Source: CAYRVF01 sp964427535
GTDB lineage: Bacteria; Chloroflexota; Ktedonobacteria; Ktedonobacterales; JADMIN01
DNA: 64,000 nucleotides
NCBI GenBank assembly: GCA_964427535.1
Contig: CAYRVF010000006.1
Coordinates: 1 to 64,000 of the forward strand
Direction of reading: 5' to 3'
Below the pieces are notes generated by a model. The model was not told the origin of the DNA and did no database searches. It saw only the letters and a program-made list of their open reading frames with translations. A program made the translations under genes and the position numbers. Positions 25,105 to 32,884 of this stretch are shown piece after piece. Position 1 is the first letter of the stretch; the number at the start of each line of letters is the position of its first letter.

Positions 25105-25980
25105 CTAGGCGCGCACTTGGGCGGGCACACCAGCCTCGATCGGGGAGCCCACCAGGCTGCCCCACTCCGTCCACGAGCCGTCGTAGTTGCGGACATCCGG
25201 ATAGCCCAGCAACTCATGCAGCACGACCCAGGTGTGCGCACTCCGCTCGCCGATGCGGCAGTACGCGATCACCGCTTTCTCCGGCGTGACCCCCTTCCCG
25301 CCATAGATCATCCGCAGCTCGTCTGCTGACTTGAACGTGCCGTCCTCGGCCACGGCCGTCGCCCAGGGGATGTTCTGCGCGCTGGGGATGTGCCCGCCGC
25401 GCTGGGCGCCCTCCTGCGGCAGGTTGGCCGGCGCCAGCAGCTCACCACTGTACTCGTCGGGGCTGCGCACATCGACCAGCGCGGTGGAAGGGGCGGAGAG
25501 CGCCGCGCGCACCTCGTCGCGCAGGGCGCGCAGGTCCGTGTCCATCCGCCGCACCCGGTAGACAGTCGCCGGAATGCCCGGCGACTCGACAGTCAGCGCG
25601 CGGCCCTCGTCCATCCACTTCTTGCGCCCGCCGTTCATCAGCCGCACGTCGTTGTGCCCATAGAGTTTGAAGAGCCAGTAGGCGAAGGCCGCGAACCAGT
25701 TGTTGTTGTCACCGTAGAGCACGACGGTGGTGTCGTTGGCGATGCCAGAACGTCCGAGCAGCGCCTCCCAGTCGTCGGGCGTCGGGATGTTGCGCTCGGG
25801 GTGCCGCTGGAGATCGCGTTTCCAGTTCCACCCGACGGCGCCCGGAATGTGGCCGCCGTCGTAAGCCGACGTATCCACGTCCACCTCGACCAGCCGCATC
25901 GTCGGGTCATCGAGTCGCCCGGCCACCTCGCGTGTCGCGATCAGCGCATCCATCCTGACGTCGCCACCAGACTTCGTCAT
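25105..25980 (-). CDS. Thiosulfate sulfurtransferase, two-domain rhodanese
   Basis: A 291-residue tandem rhodanese. ATG 25980 has GGAAGGAGG 7 bases upstream; an upstream in-frame extension would run through the repeat array and is rejected. The inactive N domain ends NGGRKKWMDEGR; the catalytic C domain carries AYCRIGERSAHTW with Cys241, close to the actinobacterial CysA-type loop. It moves the sulfane sulfur of thiosulfate to an acceptor thiol, giving sulfite and a persulfide. As first gene of the operon, it feeds the MBL-rhodanese and sulfite oxidase-like products downstream. Confidence 0.93.
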   Translation of the reverse strand: MTKSGGDVRMDALIATREVAGRLDDPTMRLVEVDVDTSAYDGGHIPGAVGWNWKRDLQRHPERNIPTPDDWEALLGRSGIANDTTVVLYGDNNNWFAAFAYWLFKLYGHNDVRLMNGGRKKWMDEGRALTVESPGIPATVYRVRRMDTDLRALRDEVRAALSAPSTALVDVRSPDEYSGELLAPANLPQEGAQRGGHIPSAQNIPWATAVAEDGTFKSADELRMIYGGKGVTPEKAVIAYCRIGERSAHTWVVLHELLGYPDVRNYDGSWTEWGSLVGSPIEAGVPAQVRA

Positions 25981-26058
25981 CGCAGTGCCTCCTTCCGCGG
26001 CCACCCAGACCGCATGTCGCCGACTCCCAGGCGCGGCCACGCCGCACCTCACGAAAGA

Positions 26059-26106
26059 AGGATAGGCGGTGCGGCTTCCCAGAAGCTTCCCAGAAGCTTC
26101 CCAGAA
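26059..26106 (-). promoter_or_regulatory. Promoter of the sulfur operon with three 11-bp direct repeats
   Basis: Three perfect head-to-tail copies of GCTTCCCAGAA (26074-26084, 26085-26095, 26096-26106; TTCTGGGAAGC on the sense strand), with a decayed fourth copy at 26107-26117. Nine bases further on the minus strand is a -10 box TATCCT (26064-26059). No TTGACA-type -35 is present, because the repeats occupy that place. An 11-bp repeat period a fixed 8-9 bp from the -10 is the known arrangement for SARP activators, and the gene upstream encodes one. About 70 bases of leader precede ATG 25980. Confidence 0.7.
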
Positions 26107-26188
26107 ACCTCCCATGCGGTGGGGCCTGAGGGGAGCCGCGAGACGTGAGACGACATCGAGCGGGCGGGAGGGTGCGCGCTGGCTGCCA

Positions 26189-29100
26189 TCAGGCCCGAGC
26201 GAGGGCGGCGGCGAGCGAGGGCGCGACATAGCGGGCGAGTATCACCTCGGCCTGTCGATGCGCGTCAGTACGGTCCCGTCCGTCCTCCAGCGCGGCCAGT
26301 GCCCGCAGGGTTAGCGCCAGGTCGTAGTGGTCACCAGCCGCACCGAACAGGTCCGCGGCCTCCAGCAGGCAGCGCACGGCCTCGGCTGTCTCGTCACGCG
26401 CGGCATGGATCTGCCCGCGAACACGCGCCAGACGGGCGCGTCCGGGCCGGCTTTGCGCATAGCCGGAGAGTTGCCGCGCCCGCTCGATGCACCGCCACGC
26501 CTCGTCCGGCTCCCCGGCCATGAGGTGGAAGGTGGCCAGCGCCTCGCAGATCTCGACCTCGCAGACGGCGCACGGCGGGCAGGTGGCAGCGTGCGTTGTG
26601 GCCGCCTCGATCAGCGCCGTGGCGCCGCCCGCATTGCCCGCTTGTGAGCGGTTGCGGATGCCAGCCGCGTAGAGCTGCCGCAGACTGTGGTCGCGCAGGG
26701 AGGCCCGGCTCGCCGCCTCGATCCCTCGCTCGATGAGGCGGGCCGCAGGTGCATAGACGCCCGCTGCGGTGAGCAGCTCGACCTGCTGCGCCAGGGTGTA
26801 CGCCACACCGGCCTGTGAGCCGATCTGCTCATGCAGCGCCAACGCTCGCGCGAAGTTCTCAGCGGCGGCGGCGGGGAGCCCTTGATGGAGCGCCAGGTTC
26901 CCCAATACGAAGTGGCAGACCGCCAGGCAGTGCTGGTTGCCGGCCGTCGCCGACTGCCGCGCGAGCGTTTCGATGAATCGCCGCGTGTGCTGCAGTGATT
27001 CCTCACCCTGGAACGCATGCAGGTACAGGCACAGGTGTGCATCCACGGCCACCATAGTGTCGAGCGACCAGCCCGACGTCTGCCAACGCAGCTCGCAGCG
27101 CAGCCCCTCTTCCCAGTGGCCCAGTGGGAGGTGCGCGATCGCGAGCATCTCATAGGCCTGGCTGATCTCCGCTCGCGCGCCCACACGTTCGGCGATCACC
27201 AGCGCCCGCGAGGCATGCTGGAGCGCCATGTCATACTGGTGTCCGTACCAGGCGTAGAGGGCATCGGCGATCAGCAGCCGCGCTTCGTCGGCCGCGTCCG
27301 CTCCGCCGAGCGCGCGGGCCAGGGCCAGGTGTTCGGCCGCGACCGGCATATCCACATTCAGGATCGCGCCGACGGCGATCTTACGGTACAGGTTGAACCG
27401 ACGGCCGCGCTCGAACGGCGCCTCCGCCTCCTGCCCGGCCAGGGCCTCCACTGCCTGGAGATACTGCTCGTGAGCACGTGCCACATCACCAATGGCGCGG
27501 TGGGTGTCGCCGGTGCGCTCGTGAACCTCGGCGAGCAGCGGCGCTCGATCGCGGTGCTGGCTGCGCTGCAGCAGCGCCAGCGCCTCGCCGTAGCGGCTGA
27601 GCGCGCCGTCATGGTCGTAGACCGCTTCGGCACGCGCCCCCGCCTGGAGCAGGTAGTGGACGGCGCGCCGCGTATCACCCGCTTGCCGGTAGTGGAAGGC
27701 GATGGCCTCGACCGGCGTCGACCCGGGCGCATCCGCCTGGAGTGTCTCCAGCACGCCGGCGACCACACCATGCAACATCGCCCGCCGGGCCTGCGAGAGT
27801 TGCTCATACACCGCCTCGCGCAGCAGCGGATGCGGGAAACGGAAGGTGAGACCCACCTCCGTCAGCACACCGGCGGCGAGCAATTCGTCCACCAGATCGA
27901 GCAGGGAGCCACCTTCCTCGCCACCCTTCATTCCGCGCTCAAGCAGCGACAAGGGGATATCGCGGCCGGCGACGGCGGCCAGCTGGAGCAGTTGTCCGGC
28001 GGCCGGCGAGAGCGACGCCATCCGGTGCCGGGCCAGCGCGTGCAGCGACGGCGGGATTGCTGAAGCCGTGATCGCTAGCGAGCCGGCTGGGTCGGGGTCG
28101 CCCGCGAAGCGCCAGGCGCCCTCCACCTGGACGATGCCGCCGTCGGCAGCAAGCTGGCGCGCCATCTCCCTGGCGAAGAGCGCGTTGCCTTCCGAGAGGC
28201 GATAGAGCGCGGCGGCAAGCTGAGGATTGACATCGCCAGCCCCAAGCGCCTGCGACACCAGGGCGCGGTGCTCCTCGGCGGTGAGGGCGGTCAGGTGCAG
28301 CCGCTGCAGGATCTGCACCCGCTCCAGGCTGGCGATGGTCTCGGCCAGAGCGGGCGCCGCGCCGGGCTCGTGGGGCCGCCAGCCGCCGACCAGCAGCAGG
28401 GGCAGGGTCGCCGTCTCGCGCGCGAGGTACGAGAAGAGCTTGAGCGAGCCCGCGTCAACGGCGTGCAGGTCGTCGAGGACCAGGATGATCGGCGCCGTGC
28501 GTGCCCGCGCCGCCAGGAAGCGAGCCACCCCCGCGAAGAGCGCGCGCTGGGCCGCCAGCCGGTCGGGGAGACTGACCAGCACCGACGCCGAGATCTCCGG
28601 GATGGCGACCGCCAGCTCTGCGGGGATGAGCTCCGCGCCGGTAGGGTCGTGCCAGAGGGTACCGCGCAACGCCTCGACGAACGGCATATAGGGCATCTGC
28701 CCCTCCTGCTCATGCGCGGTGCCGAAGAGGACATGCCAGTGCCGCTGCCAGCCGAGCCGCTGGATCTCCTGCGCCAGCCGCGTCTTGCCGATGCCCGCGT
28801 CCCCTTCCACCCCCAGGACCGCGCCACGTCCCCGCGCGAGACGATCGAGGAGGGCGCCGATGACGCGCAGCTCCGTCCGGCGCCCGATCAGCGGCGGCAA
28901 CATGGCGAGGTCGGTCGCGGGGCCGCTGCCGGGGAGCCCAGCGCGCTGCACTCGTTCCTCCAGAATGTCGTGATACAGCGCTGCGGTCTCGGTCGACACG
29001 TCCGTGCCCAGCTCGCGCGCCACGGCCTCCGTGCAGATGCGAAACTGCCGCAGCGCGCGGGCGCGGCTGCCCTGCCGCGCATAGGCCAGCATCAGGCCGC

Positions 29101-29752
29101 GCTGTGCGTCTTCGCGTGTCGCGTCGCGGGCAACGGCCTGGCGGAGCGCCTCGGCGGCATCGGCCACAGCACCTGCCTCCAGGTACGCCTCGCCCAGCTC
29201 CACCAGCAGGTCGATATACCGCTCACGCAGCGTCTCGCGTCGCTCGGCCACCCACGGCTCATAGAGGTCGCCTGGCAGGAGGTCGCCCGTGTAGCGTCCG
29301 GCAGCCCGGTGGAGCGGGTCGAGATCTCGCGTCGTGAGCGCCTGGCGGGCTTGCGACTCGAACTCGGCGAGGTCGGTCGAGACGCCGCCCGGAGCGGACA
29401 GGCCAAGGACATCGCCGCGCAGATGCAGCAGCGCATCGGGCGGCTCCGGTGGCCCGGCGACGGCGAGCGCCTTGCGCGCTTGGTGGATCGCTTTGTAGAG
29501 TTGGGTCGCAGCCGAATCCGGGGTCAGCTCCGGCCAGAGGTGCTCCATCACCTGCTCGCGATGGAGCTGATAGCCAGGTTGTAGCGCCAGCAGCTTGAGC
29601 AGGCTCAGCGCCTTGCGGCGCGCGAAGGCCGCTTCCGGCACCGGTCGCTGACCGAGCCAGATGCTGAACTCACCCAGCAAGGTGAGCCGCAGCTCGGTGC
29701 GCCCGGCGGCGAGCTGCGCGGTGGCGCGTGGGGATTGCGAGCGGGATGTCAT
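26189..29752 (-). CDS. SARP/BTAD regulator with AAA ATPase and TPR domains
   Basis: A 1187-residue regulator. ATG 29752 has AGGAGGT 6 bases upstream; the frame is open a further 58 codons without a good site. Residues about 20-110 are an OmpR-like winged helix (LRLTLLGEFSIWLG, FARRKALSLLKLLALQPG, REQVMEHLWPE). Residues about 115-265 are the BTAD bundle (STDLAEFESQARQAL, YTGDLLPGDLYEPWVAERRE). Then an AAA/STAND ATPase: Walker A GDAGIGKTRL (Lys323), Walker B ILVLDDLHAVDAGSL. The last 500 residues are TPR-like helices. Such proteins are ATP-gated activators that bind direct repeats. Its target is probably the sulfur operon just downstream, whose promoter carries three 11-bp repeats. Confidence 0.92.
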   Translation of the reverse strand: MTSRSQSPRATAQLAAGRTELRLTLLGEFSIWLGQRPVPEAAFARRKALSLLKLLALQPGYQLHREQVMEHLWPELTPDSAATQLYKAIHQARKALAVAGPPEPPDALLHLRGDVLGLSAPGGVSTDLAEFESQARQALTTRDLDPLHRAAGRYTGDLLPGDLYEPWVAERRETLRERYIDLLVELGEAYLEAGAVADAAEALRQAVARDATREDAQRGLMLAYARQGSRARALRQFRICTEAVARELGTDVSTETAALYHDILEERVQRAGLPGSGPATDLAMLPPLIGRRTELRVIGALLDRLARGRGAVLGVEGDAGIGKTRLAQEIQRLGWQRHWHVLFGTAHEQEGQMPYMPFVEALRGTLWHDPTGAELIPAELAVAIPEISASVLVSLPDRLAAQRALFAGVARFLAARARTAPIILVLDDLHAVDAGSLKLFSYLARETATLPLLLVGGWRPHEPGAAPALAETIASLERVQILQRLHLTALTAEEHRALVSQALGAGDVNPQLAAALYRLSEGNALFAREMARQLAADGGIVQVEGAWRFAGDPDPAGSLAITASAIPPSLHALARHRMASLSPAAGQLLQLAAVAGRDIPLSLLERGMKGGEEGGSLLDLVDELLAAGVLTEVGLTFRFPHPLLREAVYEQLSQARRAMLHGVVAGVLETLQADAPGSTPVEAIAFHYRQAGDTRRAVHYLLQAGARAEAVYDHDGALSRYGEALALLQRSQHRDRAPLLAEVHERTGDTHRAIGDVARAHEQYLQAVEALAGQEAEAPFERGRRFNLYRKIAVGAILNVDMPVAAEHLALARALGGADAADEARLLIADALYAWYGHQYDMALQHASRALVIAERVGARAEISQAYEMLAIAHLPLGHWEEGLRCELRWQTSGWSLDTMVAVDAHLCLYLHAFQGEESLQHTRRFIETLARQSATAGNQHCLAVCHFVLGNLALHQGLPAAAAENFARALALHEQIGSQAGVAYTLAQQVELLTAAGVYAPAARLIERGIEAASRASLRDHSLRQLYAAGIRNRSQAGNAGGATALIEAATTHAATCPPCAVCEVEICEALATFHLMAGEPDEAWRCIERARQLSGYAQSRPGRARLARVRGQIHAARDETAEAVRCLLEAADLFGAAGDHYDLALTLRALAALEDGRDRTDAHRQAEVILARYVAPSLAAALARA

Positions 29753-30039
29753 GGTCGGACCTCCTGACGTGTCCGATCCCGCCGCCTCGCGAGGGATGGC
29801 GGGAAGTACGCTCCCCCTTGTGCTCTCTACCGCGATTGTACTCCATCGGATGGGCCGCGGAGACGACGTCGTGATAGCGCATCGCCACGCGTGTCGAAGC
29901 GCATGCGACATATCCGGCATGGGCAAGACGAGAGCAACGTCTGTCCCAAAACGGCGCGGTCAACCCTCTTCATGTGTGACCGCGACACTGTGGTGGTCAT
30001 GACGATAGCGCAGCCATACAAACAAAGAGAGGGCATGTG

Positions 30040-30843
30040 ATGCATATCGCCGTCTTTGGAGCACATGGCAAGACAGGGCAACTCTTGACGCAACAGGCGC
30101 TTGCCGAAGGGCACGCGGTGACGGCCGTCACACGTCATCCGGAGACATTTCCTCTTCGTCACCAACGACTACAGGTGATGCGTGCAGACGTGTTCGATCT
30201 CGCATCGGTTGAACACGCCATCGCCGGACAGGATGCCGTCCTCTCGACCCTGGGCGTGCCATTCAGTCGCAAGCCGATCACCGTGTATTCACAAGGCACC
30301 GCGCAGATCGTGCAGGCCATGACGCGGCACGGCGTTCGCCGCCTCGTCTGCGTGAGTTCGAGCGCAACCGACCCGCGGACACGCTACCACGACACAGGCG
30401 GTGGCTTCCTCTTTGAGAGGATTCTCAAGCCAATCATCATCAATACGCTTGGGCGCACCACGTATGAAGATATGCAGAAGATGGAAGCGCTGGTGATGAA
30501 CAGTCAGCTTGAGTGGGTCATTGTCCGTCCCTCTGGTCTCTTTGAGACGGACTCCATCACCGACTATCGTGTGGCTGAAACGTCCATACGCGGACAATTT
30601 ACCTCCAGGGCGGATCTCGCGGACTGCATGCTCCAGCAGCTCACCAGTGACCGGTTTCTCCGGAAGGCGGTGGCGGTGGCGACGTTCTCGGCGCGGCCGA
30701 ACCTGCTGCAGTTCGTTGGCGGAGAGGCATTCCAGCGCCAGCCAACCGCCTCGAACGGCATCGAGTCTCACGCGAGCACGACCACGACCACGACCACCGC
30801 TCTCCATCGGGACGAGGCAGGAACGTATGACAAGGTCAGATAG
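30040..30843 (+). CDS. NmrA-like NAD(P)-binding protein
   Basis: A 267-residue atypical short-chain dehydrogenase. ATG 30040 has GAGAGGG 6 bases upstream; GTG 30037 is directly before it. The nucleotide loop is MHIAVFGAHGKTGQLLTQQAL (GxxGxxG), followed by RADVFDLASVEHAIAGQDAVLS and VCVSSSATDP. The YxxxK site of true dehydrogenases is not evident, so it may be a sensor or NAD(P)H-binding reductase. The C-terminal tail has a Thr run from a short ACGACC tandem repeat. It overlaps the next gene by 17 bp and heads an operon with an ECF41 sigma factor. ECF41 factors commonly sit beside such oxidoreductase/epimerase (COE) genes. Confidence 0.88.
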   Translation: MHIAVFGAHGKTGQLLTQQALAEGHAVTAVTRHPETFPLRHQRLQVMRADVFDLASVEHAIAGQDAVLSTLGVPFSRKPITVYSQGTAQIVQAMTRHGVRRLVCVSSSATDPRTRYHDTGGGFLFERILKPIIINTLGRTTYEDMQKMEALVMNSQLEWVIVRPSGLFETDSITDYRVAETSIRGQFTSRADLADCMLQQLTSDRFLRKAVAVATFSARPNLLQFVGGEAFQRQPTASNGIESHASTTTTTTTALHRDEAGTYDKVR

Positions 30844-31276
30844 AGCGCCACGTTTTGTGCGCGGAGCCAATATCCTGATAGTCGCCCTGGCACGTGCGGG
30901 GTTCAAGCTCGTCGGGTTCGGGAAATATCCCATGTATCTGGTCACGATACGCGGACGTACAAGCGGGCAGCCGCGTACGGTTCCGCTCGTGATTATTGAG
31001 CGCAATGGGAAGCAATACCTGGCCTCTCCGTTTGGGGTCGTCAATTGGGTGCGTAATCTGCGGGTGGCGGGAGAAGCGACCCTTACGCGTGGGCGTCGTT
31101 CTGCGACGGTCACGGCGAGGGAGCTCCCGAAAGACGAAGCGACCCTCGTGTTGCGGGACGACATCAGAGACGGGAACCCCTTCGCGCGCTACTTCGGCGT
31201 GACCGCGGACTCCTCGCTTGAGGAGTTTGAGCACGCGGCGGCCAGCCATCCCGTGTTTGAGTTGGAGAGGAAGTGA
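30827..31276 (+). CDS. Ddn/DUF385-type nitroreductase-family protein
   Basis: A 149-residue member of the same split-barrel family as the gene at 4332. The motif VTIRGRTSGQPRTVPLVI (about 43-60) and SPFGVVNWVRNLRVAGEATLTRG are typical; F420 or flavin is the likely cofactor. The ATG at 30827 overlaps the end of the NmrA-like gene by 17 bp, which points to translational coupling. The ECF41 sigma gene starts 13 bp after its stop. Reductive chemistry on an unknown substrate is inferred. Confidence 0.9.
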   Translation: MTRSDRAPRFVRGANILIVALARAGFKLVGFGKYPMYLVTIRGRTSGQPRTVPLVIIERNGKQYLASPFGVVNWVRNLRVAGEATLTRGRRSATVTARELPKDEATLVLRDDIRDGNPFARYFGVTADSSLEEFEHAAASHPVFELERK

Positions 31277-31289
31277 GGCAGGGAATCCC

Positions 31290-32159
31290 ATGGAATCCTT
31301 CGAGACCTACCGGCCATACCTCTTCTCCATTGCCTACCGCATGCTCGGCAGCGCGATGGATGCCGAAGATATGGTGCAGGAGACCTACCTGCGCTACCAG
31401 CGAACGCCTCCGGAGAGCATTCATTCGCTCAAAGCGTATCTGACGACCATCCTGACGCGCTTGTGTATGGATCAACTCCAGCTCGCGCGCAGGAAGCGTG
31501 AGCTCTATGTCGGTCCCTGGCTACCGGAGCCGATCCTCACCCCTGAGACGGCTGATGGTGCTGATGTGGGCGATCCAGAGAAGCGTGTCGAGCTCGAGGA
31601 GTCGGTTTCACTGGCCTTCCTGGTCTTACTGGAGCAGCTCCAACCATTCGAGCGCGCGGTCTTCCTGCTGCGCGAAGTCTTCGCATACGAATTCGCCGAG
31701 ATCGCGACGATGCTCGACAAGAGTGAAGCCGCCTGCCGCCGCTCGTTCAGTCGGGCAAAGCGGCATCTGCGGGAGCAACGGCCACGATTCCCGGCCTCTC
31801 CGCGCGTCCATCAACAACTGCTCAACGGATACTATCAGGCGGTGCGGGGCGGCGAGATGGCCCCCTTGATGCACCTGCTTTCCGAAACGGTGACACTCTG
31901 GGCGGATGGAGGCGGGAATGTCAGGCAAGCTGCGCTGCGTCCGATTTACGGGCGTGATGCGGTCGCGCGCTTTAGCCTGGGAACGCGGCGCTTCTGGCCA
32001 GCGGACGCGCGTGTCGAGCTGGAGGAGGTCAACGGCCAGACGGCGCTGGTCGTCCGTACGGGCAGTGACGTCTTCGCCGTTCTGACCATCGAGGTGGAGC
32101 AGGGGCAGATCCAGGCGATTCGCGTCATCGCCAACCCAGAAAAACTCGCAAGGCTGTAG
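31290..32159 (+). CDS. ECF41-type RNA polymerase sigma factor
   Basis: A 289-residue sigma factor. Region 2 is FETYRPYLFSIAYRMLGSAMDAEDMVQETYLRY, region 4 is EQLQPFERAVFLLREVFAYEFAEIA with SEAACRRSFSRAKRHL. A SnoaL-like C-terminal domain of about 100 residues follows. Three ECF41 hallmarks are present: WLPEPI in the linker, ADGGGN and the terminal NPEKL. In ECF41 factors this C-terminal domain replaces an anti-sigma factor and tunes activity. ECF41 genes control the adjacent COE-type gene, here probably the NmrA-like and Ddn-like genes. I did not find the published TGTCACA/CGTC-type promoter upstream of 30040. Confidence 0.93.
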   Translation: MESFETYRPYLFSIAYRMLGSAMDAEDMVQETYLRYQRTPPESIHSLKAYLTTILTRLCMDQLQLARRKRELYVGPWLPEPILTPETADGADVGDPEKRVELEESVSLAFLVLLEQLQPFERAVFLLREVFAYEFAEIATMLDKSEAACRRSFSRAKRHLREQRPRFPASPRVHQQLLNGYYQAVRGGEMAPLMHLLSETVTLWADGGGNVRQAALRPIYGRDAVARFSLGTRRFWPADARVELEEVNGQTALVVRTGSDVFAVLTIEVEQGQIQAIRVIANPEKLARL

Positions 32160-32246
32160 GGCGTCTTCGCGTACTGCCGCCCGCGGTGCATCCACTGCTG
32201 ACACGCAAGTGACCACGCCCCCTAGCAGACGGCCCTCATTTCGCAG

Positions 32247-32279
32247 GCACAGGCACTGAGAGACACGGTGCCTGTGCCA
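32247..32279. terminator. Hairpin after the sigma factor gene
   Basis: A perfect 11-bp stem (GGCACAGGCAC, 32247-32257, with 32269-32279) and an 11-base loop, 87 bp after the ECF41 stop. There is no T run, so termination is likely but not certain. A promoter for the next gene begins 5 bp later. Confidence 0.5.
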
Positions 32280-32283
32280 TCGC

Positions 32284-32312
32284 TTGACGGAGCGACCACT
32301 GCCCGCTAGGAT
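32284..32312 (+). promoter_or_regulatory. Sigma-A promoter of the membrane protein gene
   Basis: TTGACG (32284-32289), a 17-bp spacer and TAGGAT (32307-32312), 40 bp before the ATG at 32353. Confidence 0.6.
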
Positions 32313-32352
32313 ACGTCCTGGCGAACACTCCGCTTGTTAGCGAAAGGGATGT

Positions 32353-32769
32353 ATGAACACCGAGGTCCGCTTCACTGACACCTGGCGCATTGGCCTGTAT
32401 GTCTTGTGTGCCATCACCGTGCTCAACTACGTCGCGCAGATTCCCTACTACATCCACTTCTACGGCGTCCACGGCGCGGCTCCGTCTCCGTTGGGGGTCG
32501 TGCTCCTGGCGCTCACGTTCCTCTTGTTTCTCGCCGGCTATGTCTTCACGCTCCAGGGTCGGCGCCTCGGCGGATGGCTGCTCCTCGGATTCCTCGTCCT
32601 CGAGTTCGCCTTCTACGTGCTGCACAACCTCTCCGGAGCGTTTCTGAAGGATCTCCCCCTGCACGATCCGCTCTTCCTGGTCGTCTCGCTGATCGGGTAT
32701 CTCAACACGCTCGTGGCACTCGTGTTCGCGGTCTTGATGATTCGCGACCACAAGGTCTTCTTGCGCTAG
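32353..32769 (+). CDS. Small four-TM membrane protein of unknown function
   Basis: A 138-residue integral membrane protein; ATG 32353 follows GAAAGGGA. Four hydrophobic segments are visible (about 13-37, 47-68, 74-95, 107-130), with RRLGG and IRDHKVFLR as positively charged cytosolic loops. A short aromatic-rich external loop (YYIHFYGVHG) and HNLSGAFLKDLPLHDPLF stand between segments. I do not recognise the family. It has its own promoter and is not clearly part of a neighbouring operon. Confidence 0.8.
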   Translation: MNTEVRFTDTWRIGLYVLCAITVLNYVAQIPYYIHFYGVHGAAPSPLGVVLLALTFLLFLAGYVFTLQGRRLGGWLLLGFLVLEFAFYVLHNLSGAFLKDLPLHDPLFLVVSLIGYLNTLVALVFAVLMIRDHKVFLR

Positions 32770-32884
32770 CAGCCGCCAGCTCCCCATCCTCGGGGTCATG
32801 CCGCGCCAGAGGGCACCGCCGAACGTATGGTAGAATACTCCCTGCATTCGCGCCTGAGCGCGCGCGAGAAGACCGGGAGGCCGT

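Noticed and set aside
23989..25329. 446-residue plus-strand frame across two rhodanese genes
   Set aside because: Antisense shadow spanning two real genes and their gap.
25981..26229. Upstream extension of the thiosulfate sulfurtransferase
   Set aside because: The frame is open but passes through the 11-bp repeats and promoter; the ATG at 25980 has a strong site and fits the family's start.
28268..29584. 438-residue plus-strand frame opposite the SARP regulator
   Set aside because: Low-complexity His/Arg/Gln-rich shadow of a gene with clear BTAD and ATPase motifs.
29930..30040. ECF41-type promoter before the NmrA-like gene
   Set aside because: TGTGACC and TGTCCCA occur but no TGTCACA with a CGTC at the right spacing was found.
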